64,000 bases of DNA from Mesorhizobium_B sp963522145. Its GTDB lineage: Bacteria; Pseudomonadota; Alphaproteobacteria; Rhizobiales; Rhizobiaceae. Shown piece by piece: positions 9,701 to 16,593 of the stretch (the first letter of the stretch is position 1; every line of letters begins with the position of its first letter). The notes beneath the pieces were generated by a model, which did not search any database, was not told the DNA's origin, and was given only the letters and a program-made list of their open reading frames with translations. The DNA lies in NCBI GenBank assembly GCA_963522145.1, contig CAUQXI010000016.1:14154-78153 (forward strand), given 5' to 3'. The translations under genes and the position numbers were made by a program.

Positions 9701-10545
9701 CGAACCTTGCGGGATCGGGAACTGCGAGCCTGCGCGATCTCAAGCTGCAGAACATCAATGAAGGCGCCTTTCCCCATTTGATCGCGCAGGCCGACACGAT
9801 CGGGCGCGATGTCGATGCGGATGATGCCGCTCGCTTCGCGCCGCCGATCCTGGCTGCCGGCAACTTCACCGCGCCTCGCGCCGAAATGGCCTTCACAGTC
9901 GCCGGCGGCGTTCTGCGCTCACCCACGGTCACGCTGGACGGAAGCGAGGCGAAAATGTCGGCTGATCTGAGGATCGACCTCAACACAGGCGATGTCGGCG
10001 TGAACGGCGCGCTTCTGCTCGATCCGGGTGAAGACGCTCTGGTAGGCTCCGAGCCCACGGTGAATTTTTCTCGCGGAGGACCGCTGGCGACCGCTGGTCT
10101 CCGCTTCGACACTGCGCCGCTGGGCCAGTTCCTGACGCAGCGGGCGCTGGAGCGGGAGCAAGCGCGGGTGGAAGCCATGCAGGCCGAGCTGCTCGAAAAG
10201 CAGCGCCTTCGCCGCGAGGCGCGTCTTTATTCCACCCTGGCAAGCGAACGCGCTGCGATCGCGGCCGAGCTGATCCGTCAGGAAGAAGCCGCGCGCATCA
10301 GGGCGGAGGAGCGTGCGGCAGCGGAGGCGGAAGAGGCCAGGCGCCGGGCCGAAGAACAGGAAAGGCAGCGGGCGGAGGAGGCCGAACGCGTGCGCACTGA
10401 AGAGGGCCGTCGCAAAGCCCAGGCGGCGCAGGCCGAGGAGGCTGGTCAGGCGCGTCGCGCGGCGCAGGAGCGTCCATCAGCCGCCGGGGAACAGGCTGCG
10501 CCGCCAACCAGCCTCGATCTGGAGCAGTTCGACCCGGCGCTGTGA
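6781..10545 (+). CDS. Large AsmA-family envelope protein
   Basis: 1254 residues. One N-terminal membrane anchor (about 3-27), then the AsmA N-terminal motif (FIDWSSYRGDFEREASAVLGRRVTVRGDAEARLLPFPSLSFSDVVVGEP type) and a long beta-rich periplasmic body with the AsmA_2 repeat region (about 600-1090). The last 130 residues are a charged Glu/Arg/Ala-rich coiled coil. AsmA-like proteins are thought to bridge the periplasm and move phospholipids to the outer membrane; here that is family inference. An AGGCGG site 5 bases upstream supports the start. No partner gene is adjacent. Confidence 0.85.
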   Translation: MLARLFIFFGGLLVVALFTALLAPLFIDWSSYRGDFEREASAVLGRRVTVRGDAEARLLPFPSLSFSDVVVGEPDAPALTVETFSMDAELAPFMSGEFRIFDMRLVRPKMRVDLAADGTVDWAVRPSTPFDPRHTSLEKLTLLEGEVTIHHALSGRVHRLTEINADLSARSLAGPWRADGSLRVDGMRTKLSASTSTAENGAMRLKLTAAPEPLGMSLTAEGDVRIRNGVADYAGTFRAAEIVAPPAAGKAVRDAKDQAAPAYRLSGSFTFDHRQLAVDTFRFETGPLDDPYTADGKARVELGSAPRFAIEAQGAQVRLDRPEGTEGDPAAPPLTFEERLLRFEEAVQNLPQISIPGTIDVTLPAIVAGDTTVRDVTLSVQPEKGRWQVGKLAATLPGRATLEASGILHTGEGIGFDGTLLLAVAQPSGFAAWLARDVDEAVRRLPAAGFNAKVSLSRAEQKFDDLELVLGGATLRGSIDSLLPLRGRPSATIRLDGGTLDLDQAAAFASLFVSEKGENHFAGRDLDLEVKAGPVAGAGVAADEVDAALRLRDERLEIRRLVLRGFAGATVDATGQISDLGRVPSIRIDGTVEADDLTPLITLASTRFPATPVLDRLPAQAAAIPGLLNASHLALSLRVDGDDPLQRAMSLFVEGETGGTIVKAQLTGTGDPAHPATAKAALSASARNEDGTRLLALSGLPVLPLDLVGSAELSLSATGTAEGGLATKASLSGDNFTLGFDGTVSSGSRGNAASGALRLDTRDIEPWMQTIGAGLPGFGLGTPVELAADADYSDGLLVLSALDGSVDEGKVEGDVNIAWKDGVPDLSGALSLDALELDRAASVVVGAEAFDAEEGMWPSIPFRQTPASPFTLAFDLAVGTLSAGDLGALQSANFSLKLDGTRIALDGLTGTLHGGAVKASAELKNSAGTGLFTSQFSIAGAEAAMLLQQSGISGQADAAASLSANGKTVGGLVTNLAGSGTASLRDLKLQNINEGAFPHLIAQADTIGRDVDADDAARFAPPILAAGNFTAPRAEMAFTVAGGVLRSPTVTLDGSEAKMSADLRIDLNTGDVGVNGALLLDPGEDALVGSEPTVNFSRGGPLATAGLRFDTAPLGQFLTQRALEREQARVEAMQAELLEKQRLRREARLYSTLASERAAIAAELIRQEEAARIRAEERAAAEAEEARRRAEEQERQRAEEAERVRTEEGRRKAQAAQAEEAGQARRAAQERPSAAGEQAAPPTSLDLEQFDPAL

Positions 10546-10590
10546 ACGATGTCCCGCGGGTAGGATTGGTCACTCCGTTCTGATGGGGAG

Positions 10591-10818
10591 TCAGCCTTCC
10601 GCCGTTTTTCCCTTTAGCTGGCGCAGAACGAAGATGCGCAGGGCGGAGGACAGGTTCGCGTTGCGCGGCCGTGCTTCGTCGACTTCCGCGATCAATGTGG
10701 CGAGGGGCATGGCGCGATCCGTGGCGATCGCCTGAAGTTCGGCGAAGAAGGGTTCTTCCAGCGAGAAGCTCGTGCGATGCCCGCGAATGGAAACGGAGCG
10801 CTTGCGGACGGTGCTCAA
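10591..10818 (-). CDS. Ribbon-helix-helix domain protein
   Basis: 75 residues with a ribbon-helix-helix fold signature: a short basic strand (KRSVSIRGHRTSFSLEEPFF) and two helices (AELQAIATDRAMPLATLIAEVDEAR and NLSSALRIFVLRQL). It matches the small RHH_4-type proteins found in rhizobia, which are presumed DNA binders without a known target. Its ATG overlaps the stop of the DUF4169 gene by 4 bases (ATGA), so the two are translationally coupled. Confidence 0.8.
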   Translation of the reverse strand: MSTVRKRSVSIRGHRTSFSLEEPFFAELQAIATDRAMPLATLIAEVDEARPRNANLSSALRIFVLRQLKGKTAEG

Positions 10819-11027
10819 CCCCGATCCGCTTCATCGGGGAGTTTTGATTGCTCGACCCGCTTGTGCCCGTCGAGATGACGGCGTGTTTGATCTGCGCTCA
10901 TCCGCGCCGCTTCACGCTCCGCCTTCGTGCGGCCGTGATGCAGGCGGCTGGCCTCGGCCGCTTGTTCTCGCTCGCTTCGATCGCGCTGCTTGCGTTTAAG
11001 GCGCAGGTTGACGATCTCGCCGGTCAC
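10815..11027 (-). CDS. DUF4169 family small basic protein
   Basis: 70 residues, highly charged: EIVNLRLKRKQRDRSEREQAAEASRLHHGRTKAERE... ending with LDGHKRVEQ. This matches the DUF4169 pattern (NLRxxRKxxxR, NRxxHGRTKAE, LDGH) common in Rhizobiales and of unknown function. The start is GTG at 11027. It lies 17 bases after sspB and overlaps the ribbon-helix-helix gene, so the three are probably one transcript. Confidence 0.75.
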   Translation of the reverse strand: MTGEIVNLRLKRKQRDRSEREQAAEASRLHHGRTKAEREAARMSADQTRRHLDGHKRVEQSKLPDEADRG

Positions 11028-11044
11028 GAAAAGATTCCCGCTGC

Positions 11045-11578
11045 TTACTTCTTGCGGAAGGCATCGAGCGACACGACTGCCGCGCCCGCCTTTCCTGTGT
11101 CGCTTGGGTCGGTATCCGCGCTCTTTTCTTCCTTGGCCGGCTTCGGACCAGGAAGGGGCAGCGTGTCGGTCGGAACGACGGACAGGGCGACCGGCGCCTC
11201 GGCAGCCGCTTCCGCTGCCTCGATCTTGGTGTCGAACTCGAGCTCGAAATTGACCGAAGGGTCGTAAAAGCCGCGCACGGCGGCGAATGGGACTTCCAGC
11301 CGCTCGGGCACATCCGAGAAGGACAGGCCGATCTCGAAGCCGGTGTCCGACACTTTCAGATCCCAGTACTGGAACTGCACCACGATCGTCATCTGTTCGG
11401 GGTAGCGCTCCCGGAGGCGGGTCGAAATGCGCACGCCGGGCGCGTTGGTCAGGAAGGTGATGAAGAAGTGATGGTTGCCGGGCAGTCCGGCGCGCGCCAC
11501 CTCGGAGAGAACCTTGCGCATGACGCCGCGCAGCGCATCCTGCGCGAGAATGTCATAGCGGATATGATCGTCGGCCAT
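11045..11578 (-). CDS. sspB: SspB-like ClpXP adaptor for ssrA-tagged proteins
   Basis: 177 residues. The N-terminal 120 residues match alphaproteobacterial SspB (DDHIRYDILAQDALRGVMRKVLSEV, HHFFITFLTNAPGVRIS, MTIVVQFQYWDLKVSDTGFEIGLSF, VPFAAVRGFYDPSVNF). The tail is acidic/Pro-rich and ends in VVSLDAFRKK, the short peptide that docks SspB to ClpX. Its role is to bring tmRNA-tagged polypeptides to ClpXP. The start is the ATG of MADDHIRYD; the 21 residues of the longer frame lack similarity. The ssrA gene that makes the tag is only 0.7 kb upstream on the same strand. Confidence 0.88.
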   Translation of the reverse strand: MADDHIRYDILAQDALRGVMRKVLSEVARAGLPGNHHFFITFLTNAPGVRISTRLRERYPEQMTIVVQFQYWDLKVSDTGFEIGLSFSDVPERLEVPFAAVRGFYDPSVNFELEFDTKIEAAEAAAEAPVALSVVPTDTLPLPGPKPAKEEKSADTDPSDTGKAGAAVVSLDAFRKK

Positions 11579-11661
11579 GAGGCGAGCCGGGCTCCGGGTT
11601 GCAAGCCCTTCTTCTGTAATGGAGCTTCCGGCGAGCGACAACCCGAAACGCTTGTTCCGCG

Positions 11662-12225
11662 TCAGCGCCGCGTCAGGCCGAGCCCGGCCTGAGCGAGAAG
11701 GAATTGCGCACGCGCCGCGACGCCCGCGCGGGGCAGATGCAGGAGGCGATAGCCGAGTTCCTCATAGGTTGTGACCATCGCCTCGAATGTGCGCTCCGCT
11801 TCATCCAGGCTCTGCCTGCGCTCGACGTCGCGGCGGTAGATTTCGGGCCAAGGTGGGGCGATGAAGGCGCGCTCGCTGTAACGGATGCTTCGTGCCGCCT
11901 TGAGGATGTCGGCCGGAACATCGAGGCCCTCAAGGCGAAGATAGCCGACGATGTCGGGCAGGGCGCCGTCGAACACTGTCGCATTTTCGCGCTCTTCAGC
12001 CTTCGCACGGGAACGCAGTTCCCAGTCGAACATGCGACGCGCAAATGCGGCCTTGTCGAGCCAGGGAAGCGCCTGGCCTCCCGCGGCTGCCTCTTCCTGT
12101 ATCACGCCGCGCCCGGCCTCATCGGATATTGCAATGCCCCGTTCACGGAGATGAAGCAGCAGCGTGGTCTTGCCCGACCCTGGGCCCCCTGTGACCACGT
12201 GGAAACGTTGCGCCGAGCCTGTCAT
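11662..12225 (-). CDS. Small P-loop AAA family ATPase
   Basis: 187 residues. A Walker A GGPGSGKT at 13-20 follows the first strand, with an acid-rich segment (TVFDGALPDIVGYLRLEGL) as the likely second catalytic motif and a PWPEIYRRDVERRQSLDEAERTF region typical of AAA_28 proteins. The fold resembles nucleotide kinases or predicted ATPases that act on a small molecule; no substrate can be named. It lies between ssrA and sspB on the same strand, but nothing else ties it to trans-translation. Confidence 0.75.
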   Translation of the reverse strand: MTGSAQRFHVVTGGPGSGKTTLLLHLRERGIAISDEAGRGVIQEEAAAGGQALPWLDKAAFARRMFDWELRSRAKAEERENATVFDGALPDIVGYLRLEGLDVPADILKAARSIRYSERAFIAPPWPEIYRRDVERRQSLDEAERTFEAMVTTYEELGYRLLHLPRAGVAARAQFLLAQAGLGLTRR

Positions 12226-12247
12226 GGCTGCGCCTCATGATGATGGT

Positions 12248-12577
12248 GGATGAAGGAAGTGGAGGTTTCTGTTGCCAGGTACCTCCGAACCCCGCCTAGA
12301 AGTGCGAACCCCTAGGGCTTGGATTGAAGCTATCGCACCGCATTAAGCGGCGAGACGTGCTTCCGCATAGTTGTCGTTTGCAACTACAAGTTTAGCCCGA
12401 TAACGGTGGTACCATGCCGGGCAAAAGTCCGATCTTTACACCCTCGTCGATCCTATTTCGCCCCCATCAGGAAAGGCTCGCGAACGAGCATCTCATGGTG
12501 GAGGCGCCGGGTACCGCCCCCGGGTCCGAATGGCTTATTTCATCGGCAGTTTATCGCCATAGTCAGCCGAAGCTGAC
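12248..12577 (-). ncRNA. ssrA: tmRNA, two-piece circularly permuted form
   Basis: Reading the minus strand: an acceptor piece comes first, with T-arm CGGACCCGGGGGCGGTACCCGG-type pairing and an encoded CCA at 12498-12496. After a roughly 30-base intervening loop the coding piece begins with GGGGGCG at 12465. GGGGGCG pairs with CGCCTCC (12506-12500) to rebuild the alanine acceptor stem, and GGATCGACGAGGG matches the conserved tmRNA 5' domain. The tag frame at 12381-12343 reads ANDNYAEARLAA then TAA. This permuted arrangement is the alphaproteobacterial form, cut into two RNAs in the cell. The 5' end is set from the promoter and the 3' end by the last GGAGG/CCTCC hairpin; both are approximate. 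Confidence 0.95.
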
Positions 12578-12583
12578 GAGAGG

Positions 12584-12612
12584 AATATAGGCGATCCTCC
12601 GCGCGCCGTGAA
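12584..12612 (-). promoter_or_regulatory. Sigma-70 promoter of ssrA
   Basis: Minus strand: TTCACG (12612-12607), a 17-base spacer, and TATATT (12589-12584), predicting a start near 12577 just before the acceptor piece. Confidence 0.6.
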
Positions 12613-12794
12613 GGGCGAGGAATGAGAATCGTGGAAAGCCGGCGCGTGCTGTCATGCCGGCGCTTCCCCGCGCCGATTTGATGGCGCATCCTTGCCGATT
12701 ACGAGTCGCGACAAGAGCTTCCGTGCCTGCGTTAATGCGACGGGAACGTTTCTCGCGCCATCGCTTCACGTTGCGGACCAGCCGGAACACATCC

Positions 12795-13589
12795 ATGCGC
12801 CAGTATCTCGACCTCCTGAGCCACGTGCTCGATTACGGCACCGATCGCCCGGACCGCACTGGCACGGGAACGCGCTCCGTCTTCGGCTATCAGATGCGCT
12901 TCGATCTCGGCCGCGGCTTTCCTCTGACGACCACCAAGAAGCTGCATCTGCGCTCGATCATTCATGAGCTGCTGTGGTTTCTCGCGGGCGACACGAATGT
13001 CGATTATCTTCGCCGCAACGGCGTGACGATCTGGGACGAGTGGGCCGACGAGAACGGCGATCTCGGCCCCGTCTATGGAAAGCAGTGGCGCTCCTGGGCT
13101 GCGCCGGACGGCCGGGTGATCGATCAGATGGCGAACCTGCTTTCCGATCTGCGCAGGAACCCGCAATCCCGCCGCCTGATCGTGTCGGCCTGGAACCCGG
13201 CTGACGTGGAGGCCATGGCCCTGCCGCCCTGTCACTGCCTGTTCCAGTTCTATGTCGCGGACGGCCGGCTCTCGTGCCAGCTCTACCAGCGCTCAGCCGA
13301 CATCTTCCTGGGCGTGCCTTTCAACATCGCCTCCTATGCGCTGCTCACCATGATGATCGCGCAGGTGAGCGATCTAATGCCCGGAGACTTCGTGCATACG
13401 CTGGGCGACGCGCATCTTTACTCCAACCACTTCGACCAGGCGCACGAGCAGCTTTCGCGTACCCCGAAGACCCTGCCGACGATGCGGCTCAACCCGGCTG
13501 TGACCGACCTCTTCGCCTTCCGCTTCGAGGACTTCAGCCTCGAGAACTATGTCGCTGATGCCACCATCCGCGCATCGATCGCGGTCTGA
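12795..13589 (+). CDS. thyA: Thymidylate synthase
   Basis: 264 residues, the same length as E. coli ThyA. Converts dUMP to dTMP using methylene-THF. The catalytic Cys146 lies in ALPPCHCLFQFY; RTGTGTRSVFG (folate/dUMP loop) and YSNHFDQAHEQL are intact, and the C-terminus ends in IAV as in the family. The start is the ATG of MRQYLDLL; upstream in-frame sequence is noncoding. It is followed after 38 bases by folA, which recycles the dihydrofolate made by this reaction. Confidence 0.97.
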   Translation: MRQYLDLLSHVLDYGTDRPDRTGTGTRSVFGYQMRFDLGRGFPLTTTKKLHLRSIIHELLWFLAGDTNVDYLRRNGVTIWDEWADENGDLGPVYGKQWRSWAAPDGRVIDQMANLLSDLRRNPQSRRLIVSAWNPADVEAMALPPCHCLFQFYVADGRLSCQLYQRSADIFLGVPFNIASYALLTMMIAQVSDLMPGDFVHTLGDAHLYSNHFDQAHEQLSRTPKTLPTMRLNPAVTDLFAFRFEDFSLENYVADATIRASIAV

Positions 13590-13627
13590 TTCAGAAATCG
13601 GGGGGCGAACCGGGTAGGGGGACGGCG

Positions 13628-14152
13628 ATGAGCCTGATCGTGATCCATGTTGCCGTGGCCGCTAACGGGGTCATAGGCCGCGACGGCGGCATGCCGTGGA
13701 CGCTGTCCACCGACCTCAAGCGCTTCAAGGCGGCGACAATGGGCAAGCCGGTGATCATGGGGCGCAAGACCTTTGAAAGCATCGGCAAGCCGCTGCCGGG
13801 CCGGCTGAATATCGTTGTCACGCGCGATCCGGGCTTTCATCCTGAAGGCGCAGAGGCCGTGAATGGCCTGGAAGAAGCGCTTTCTTTGGCGCGGAGGCGG
13901 ACAGAGGGCGACATCGCGGTGATCGGCGGCGGACAGATCTACGATCAAGCCATGCCTCAAGCCGGCCAGCTCCACGTGACCCATGTGCTGGCCGATCTAG
14001 AGGGCGACACGCGCTTTCCCTCGATCGATCCCTCCACGTGGCAGCCGATTGCGACGGAAGATGTTCCCGCAGGCGAAAAGGATAGCTTTGCGACACGCCA
14101 CGTCATCTACGAACGGCGACGCGACCAGGCTGGCACCCCACGGAGCGGTTAA
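13628..14152 (+). CDS. folA: Dihydrofolate reductase
   Basis: 174 residues. Reduces dihydrofolate to THF with NADPH. AANGVIGRDGGMPW loop, catalytic Asp29 (equivalent to E. coli Asp27) in TDLKRFK, VIMGRKTFESIGKPLPGR and IAVIGGGQIYDQAMP are all present. Co-directional with thyA, 38 bases apart, a standard pair. The tail beyond the last strand (about 12 residues, Arg/Gly-rich) is longer than in E. coli. Confidence 0.96.
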   Translation: MSLIVIHVAVAANGVIGRDGGMPWTLSTDLKRFKAATMGKPVIMGRKTFESIGKPLPGRLNIVVTRDPGFHPEGAEAVNGLEEALSLARRRTEGDIAVIGGGQIYDQAMPQAGQLHVTHVLADLEGDTRFPSIDPSTWQPIATEDVPAGEKDSFATRHVIYERRRDQAGTPRSG

Positions 14153-14176
14153 AGGCGCGACATCCCGACCTTCGCG

Positions 14177-14205
14177 TTGAAAGGCCGGCACGGCATCCCT
14201 ATAGA
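14177..14205 (+). promoter_or_regulatory. Promoter of hflK-hflC, possibly RpoH type
   Basis: TTGAAA (14177-14182), 17 bases, TATAGA (14200-14205). The wider CGTTGAA...CCCTATAG also resembles alphaproteobacterial RpoH (heat shock) promoters, which would suit hflKC. Confidence 0.45.
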
Positions 14206-14267
14206 AGGAAGCAGCGGAGGCTTATCCCTTCGCATTCTATTCGCGCCGGCTTTCAAGAAGGACATTC

Positions 14268-15395
14268 ATGCCCTGGAACAACCAAAGCGGCGGCCCATGG
14301 GGGGGCGGCGGAAACAATGGCGGCGGCAATAATGGTGGCCCATGGGGGCAGGGTCCTAAAGGCCCCAGCGGGCCGCAGGGTTCTCCGCCTGACCTCGAGG
14401 CGCTGATCCGTCGCGGTCAGGACCGGCTGAGGCGGGCGATACCGGGCGGGCCAGGGGCAGGCGGTGCCGCCAACCCGGCGCTCTGGGGCTTCATCGCGCT
14501 GCTGCTTGTCGCCTTCTGGGTGTTCCAATCGATCTACACCGTGCAGCCGGACGAACAGGCGGTGGAACTGCGCTTCGGCCGGCCGAAGCCGGAACTCGCA
14601 GGCCCCGGCCTTCACTTCCATTGGTGGCCGGTCGAGACGGTGGAAAAAGCGAGCTCGGCCGAAAAGCTGATCGCGATCGGCGCGGGAACCCGCGCGGGCG
14701 ACGCGTCCGGCCTTATGCTTTCGGGCGACCAGAACATCGTCAATGTCCAGTTTTCCGTGGCCTATCAGGTGAGCGATCCGGTCGCTTATCTCTTCAACGT
14801 TTCGGACCCCGACGACATGCTGCGGCAGGTGGCCGAGAGCGCCATGCGCGAGTCGGTCGGGCGGCGGCCGGCGCAGGACATCTTCCGCGACGATCGGCAG
14901 GGCATCGCGCAGAATGTGCGCGACATCATCCAGGGCTCGCTCAACGATTACGGCGCCGGCCTGCAGGTCAATGCCATCTCCATCGAGGACGCAGCGCCGC
15001 CGCGCGAAGTGGCGAGCGCCTTCGAGGAGGTGCAGCGCGCCGAGCAGGACGAGGATCGCTTCGTGGAGGAATCCAACCAGTATTCCAACCAGAAGCTCGG
15101 CCAGGCGCGCGGCGACGCGGCGCAGATCCGCGAAGGCGCGGCCGCCTACAAGACCCGCGTGGTGCAGGAAGCGCAGGGCGAAGCTCAGCGCTTCGTGTCG
15201 GTCTATGACGAATATGCCAAGGCGCCTGATGTCACGCGCAAGCGCCTGTTCCTTGAAACCATGGAGCAGGTGCTGGGCAACTCCAACAAGGTGATCGTAG
15301 AGCAGGGTGCCTCCGGGCAGGGCGTCGTGCCCTACCTGCCGCTGCCGGCACTACAGCAGAATCGTACCGGCCAGGCCACGCAGGGAGCCAACTGA
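14268..15395 (+). CDS. hflK: FtsH protease modulator HflK
   Basis: 375 residues. A Gly/Asn/Pro-rich cytoplasmic N-terminus (1-45), a single membrane span at about 70-89, then a periplasmic SPFH/band-7 domain (VQPDEQAVELRFGRPKPELAGPGLHFHWWP...) and a long helix (about 260-330) rich in Glu, Arg and Ala. With HflC it forms a large cage around FtsH in the inner membrane and restrains its degradation of membrane proteins. The stop codon overlaps the hflC start by one base (TGATG). Confidence 0.95.
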   Translation: MPWNNQSGGPWGGGGNNGGGNNGGPWGQGPKGPSGPQGSPPDLEALIRRGQDRLRRAIPGGPGAGGAANPALWGFIALLLVAFWVFQSIYTVQPDEQAVELRFGRPKPELAGPGLHFHWWPVETVEKASSAEKLIAIGAGTRAGDASGLMLSGDQNIVNVQFSVAYQVSDPVAYLFNVSDPDDMLRQVAESAMRESVGRRPAQDIFRDDRQGIAQNVRDIIQGSLNDYGAGLQVNAISIEDAAPPREVASAFEEVQRAEQDEDRFVEESNQYSNQKLGQARGDAAQIREGAAAYKTRVVQEAQGEAQRFVSVYDEYAKAPDVTRKRLFLETMEQVLGNSNKVIVEQGASGQGVVPYLPLPALQQNRTGQATQGAN

Positions 15396-16432
15396 TGCTC
15401 GCCAACCGTCTTCCCCTGATCGGCATCGGCGCAGCGATCATCCTGTTTCTTTTGTGGTCCGCGATCTTCGTGGTGAACGAGCGTGAGCAGGCGATCGTTC
15501 TGCGGTTCGGCGAGATCGTGGATGTGAAGAGCGAGCCCGGCATCTATTTCAAGGCGCCGTTCCCGTTCTTCGAGGCTGACAACGTGCAGATGATCGAGGA
15601 TCGCGTGCTGCGCTTCGATCTCGACAATATCCGCGTCCAGGTTTCGGGCGGACGCTTCTACGAGGTCGATGCCTTCCTTGCTTATCGCATCAGCGATGCG
15701 CGCCGGTTCCGCCAGTCCGTGTCTGGCTCGATCCAGCTGGCCGAGCAGCGGCTGCGCACGCGTCTCGATGCAGCGCTCCGCCGCGTTTATGGTTTGCGCG
15801 GCTTCGAGGCCGCACTTTCCGAAGAGCGCGCGACGATGATGCGCGAGGTGCGCGACCAGATTCGTCCTGACGCTACCTCGCTCGGGCTCGAGATCCAGGA
15901 TGTCCGCATCCGTCGTACCGACCTGACGGCGGAGGTTTCCCAGCAAACCTATGACCGCATGAAGGCCGAGCGTCTCGCGGAAGCCGAGCGGTTGCGCGCG
16001 CGCGGCCGGGAAGCGGCACAGCGCATCCGCGCCCGTGCCGATCGCGAGGTGGTGGAAACGGTGGCGTCCGCGCAGCGCGACTCCGAGATCCTGCGCGGTG
16101 AAGGCGAGGCCGAGCGCAACAAGACCTTCGCTGACGCCTTCCAGCGCGATCCGGACTTCTTCGCTTTCTATCGCTCCATGCTGGCCTATGCGCAGGCGTT
16201 GAAGGAATCGAACACGACCATGTTGCTGTCGCCGGACAGCGAGTTCTTCCGCTACTTCATGGGCGAGGGGTCGGGTAACCCCGGCGCGTCAGGCCCGACC
16301 CCGGCCCCGACCCCGGAGGGTGCTGCGCCAGCCGCGCAAGGAGCGTCCGCGCCGCCTGCAGCGACGGAGCAGGCGCCGGCGTCAACGACCCCTGCTGTTC
16401 CGAACACAGGCGCCGAAAGCCCGACACCATAG
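15395..16432 (+). CDS. hflC: FtsH protease modulator HflC
   Basis: 345 residues. Membrane span at about 6-26, then the SPFH domain (FVVNEREQAIVLRFGEIVDVKSEPGIYFKAPFPFFE) and the helical region (RMKAERLAEAERLRARGREAAQRIRARADREVVETVASAQRDSEILRGEGEAERN). The last 60 residues are a Pro/Ala/Thr-rich low-complexity extension not found in E. coli HflC. Translationally coupled to hflK. The DUF2065 gene that often follows hflC in rhizobia is absent here; a Do-type protease follows instead. Confidence 0.95.
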   Translation: MLANRLPLIGIGAAIILFLLWSAIFVVNEREQAIVLRFGEIVDVKSEPGIYFKAPFPFFEADNVQMIEDRVLRFDLDNIRVQVSGGRFYEVDAFLAYRISDARRFRQSVSGSIQLAEQRLRTRLDAALRRVYGLRGFEAALSEERATMMREVRDQIRPDATSLGLEIQDVRIRRTDLTAEVSQQTYDRMKAERLAEAERLRARGREAAQRIRARADREVVETVASAQRDSEILRGEGEAERNKTFADAFQRDPDFFAFYRSMLAYAQALKESNTTMLLSPDSEFFRYFMGEGSGNPGASGPTPAPTPEGAAPAAQGASAPPAATEQAPASTTPAVPNTGAESPTP

Positions 16433-16506
16433 CCGTTGGCTTTCGCCCATCCGCCCGCCTTCGAGCGGGGGCGGATGACGGAGGATTTATCCGCCTGGCC
16501 ATAGGC

Positions 16507-16525
16507 AAAGCGCGTCTCGCGCTTT
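16507..16525. other. Compact GC-rich hairpin upstream of degP
   Basis: Perfect 8-base inverted repeat AAAGCGCG-TCT-CGCGCTTT in the 161-base gap between hflC and degP. It has no T tract, so it is more likely an RNA leader structure or a partial barrier than a terminator. Confidence 0.3.
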
Positions 16526-16593
16526 ATCCCTGCTCGACGCTCGGCCTCGACGCACTCTCCAGGCAGGCCGCACATCCTTCGGAGGACAACCGG

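Noticed and set aside
14268..14400. Tandem repeat at the start of hflK
   Set aside because: Gly/Asn/Pro codon bias of the normal HflK N-terminus, not a DNA repeat element.
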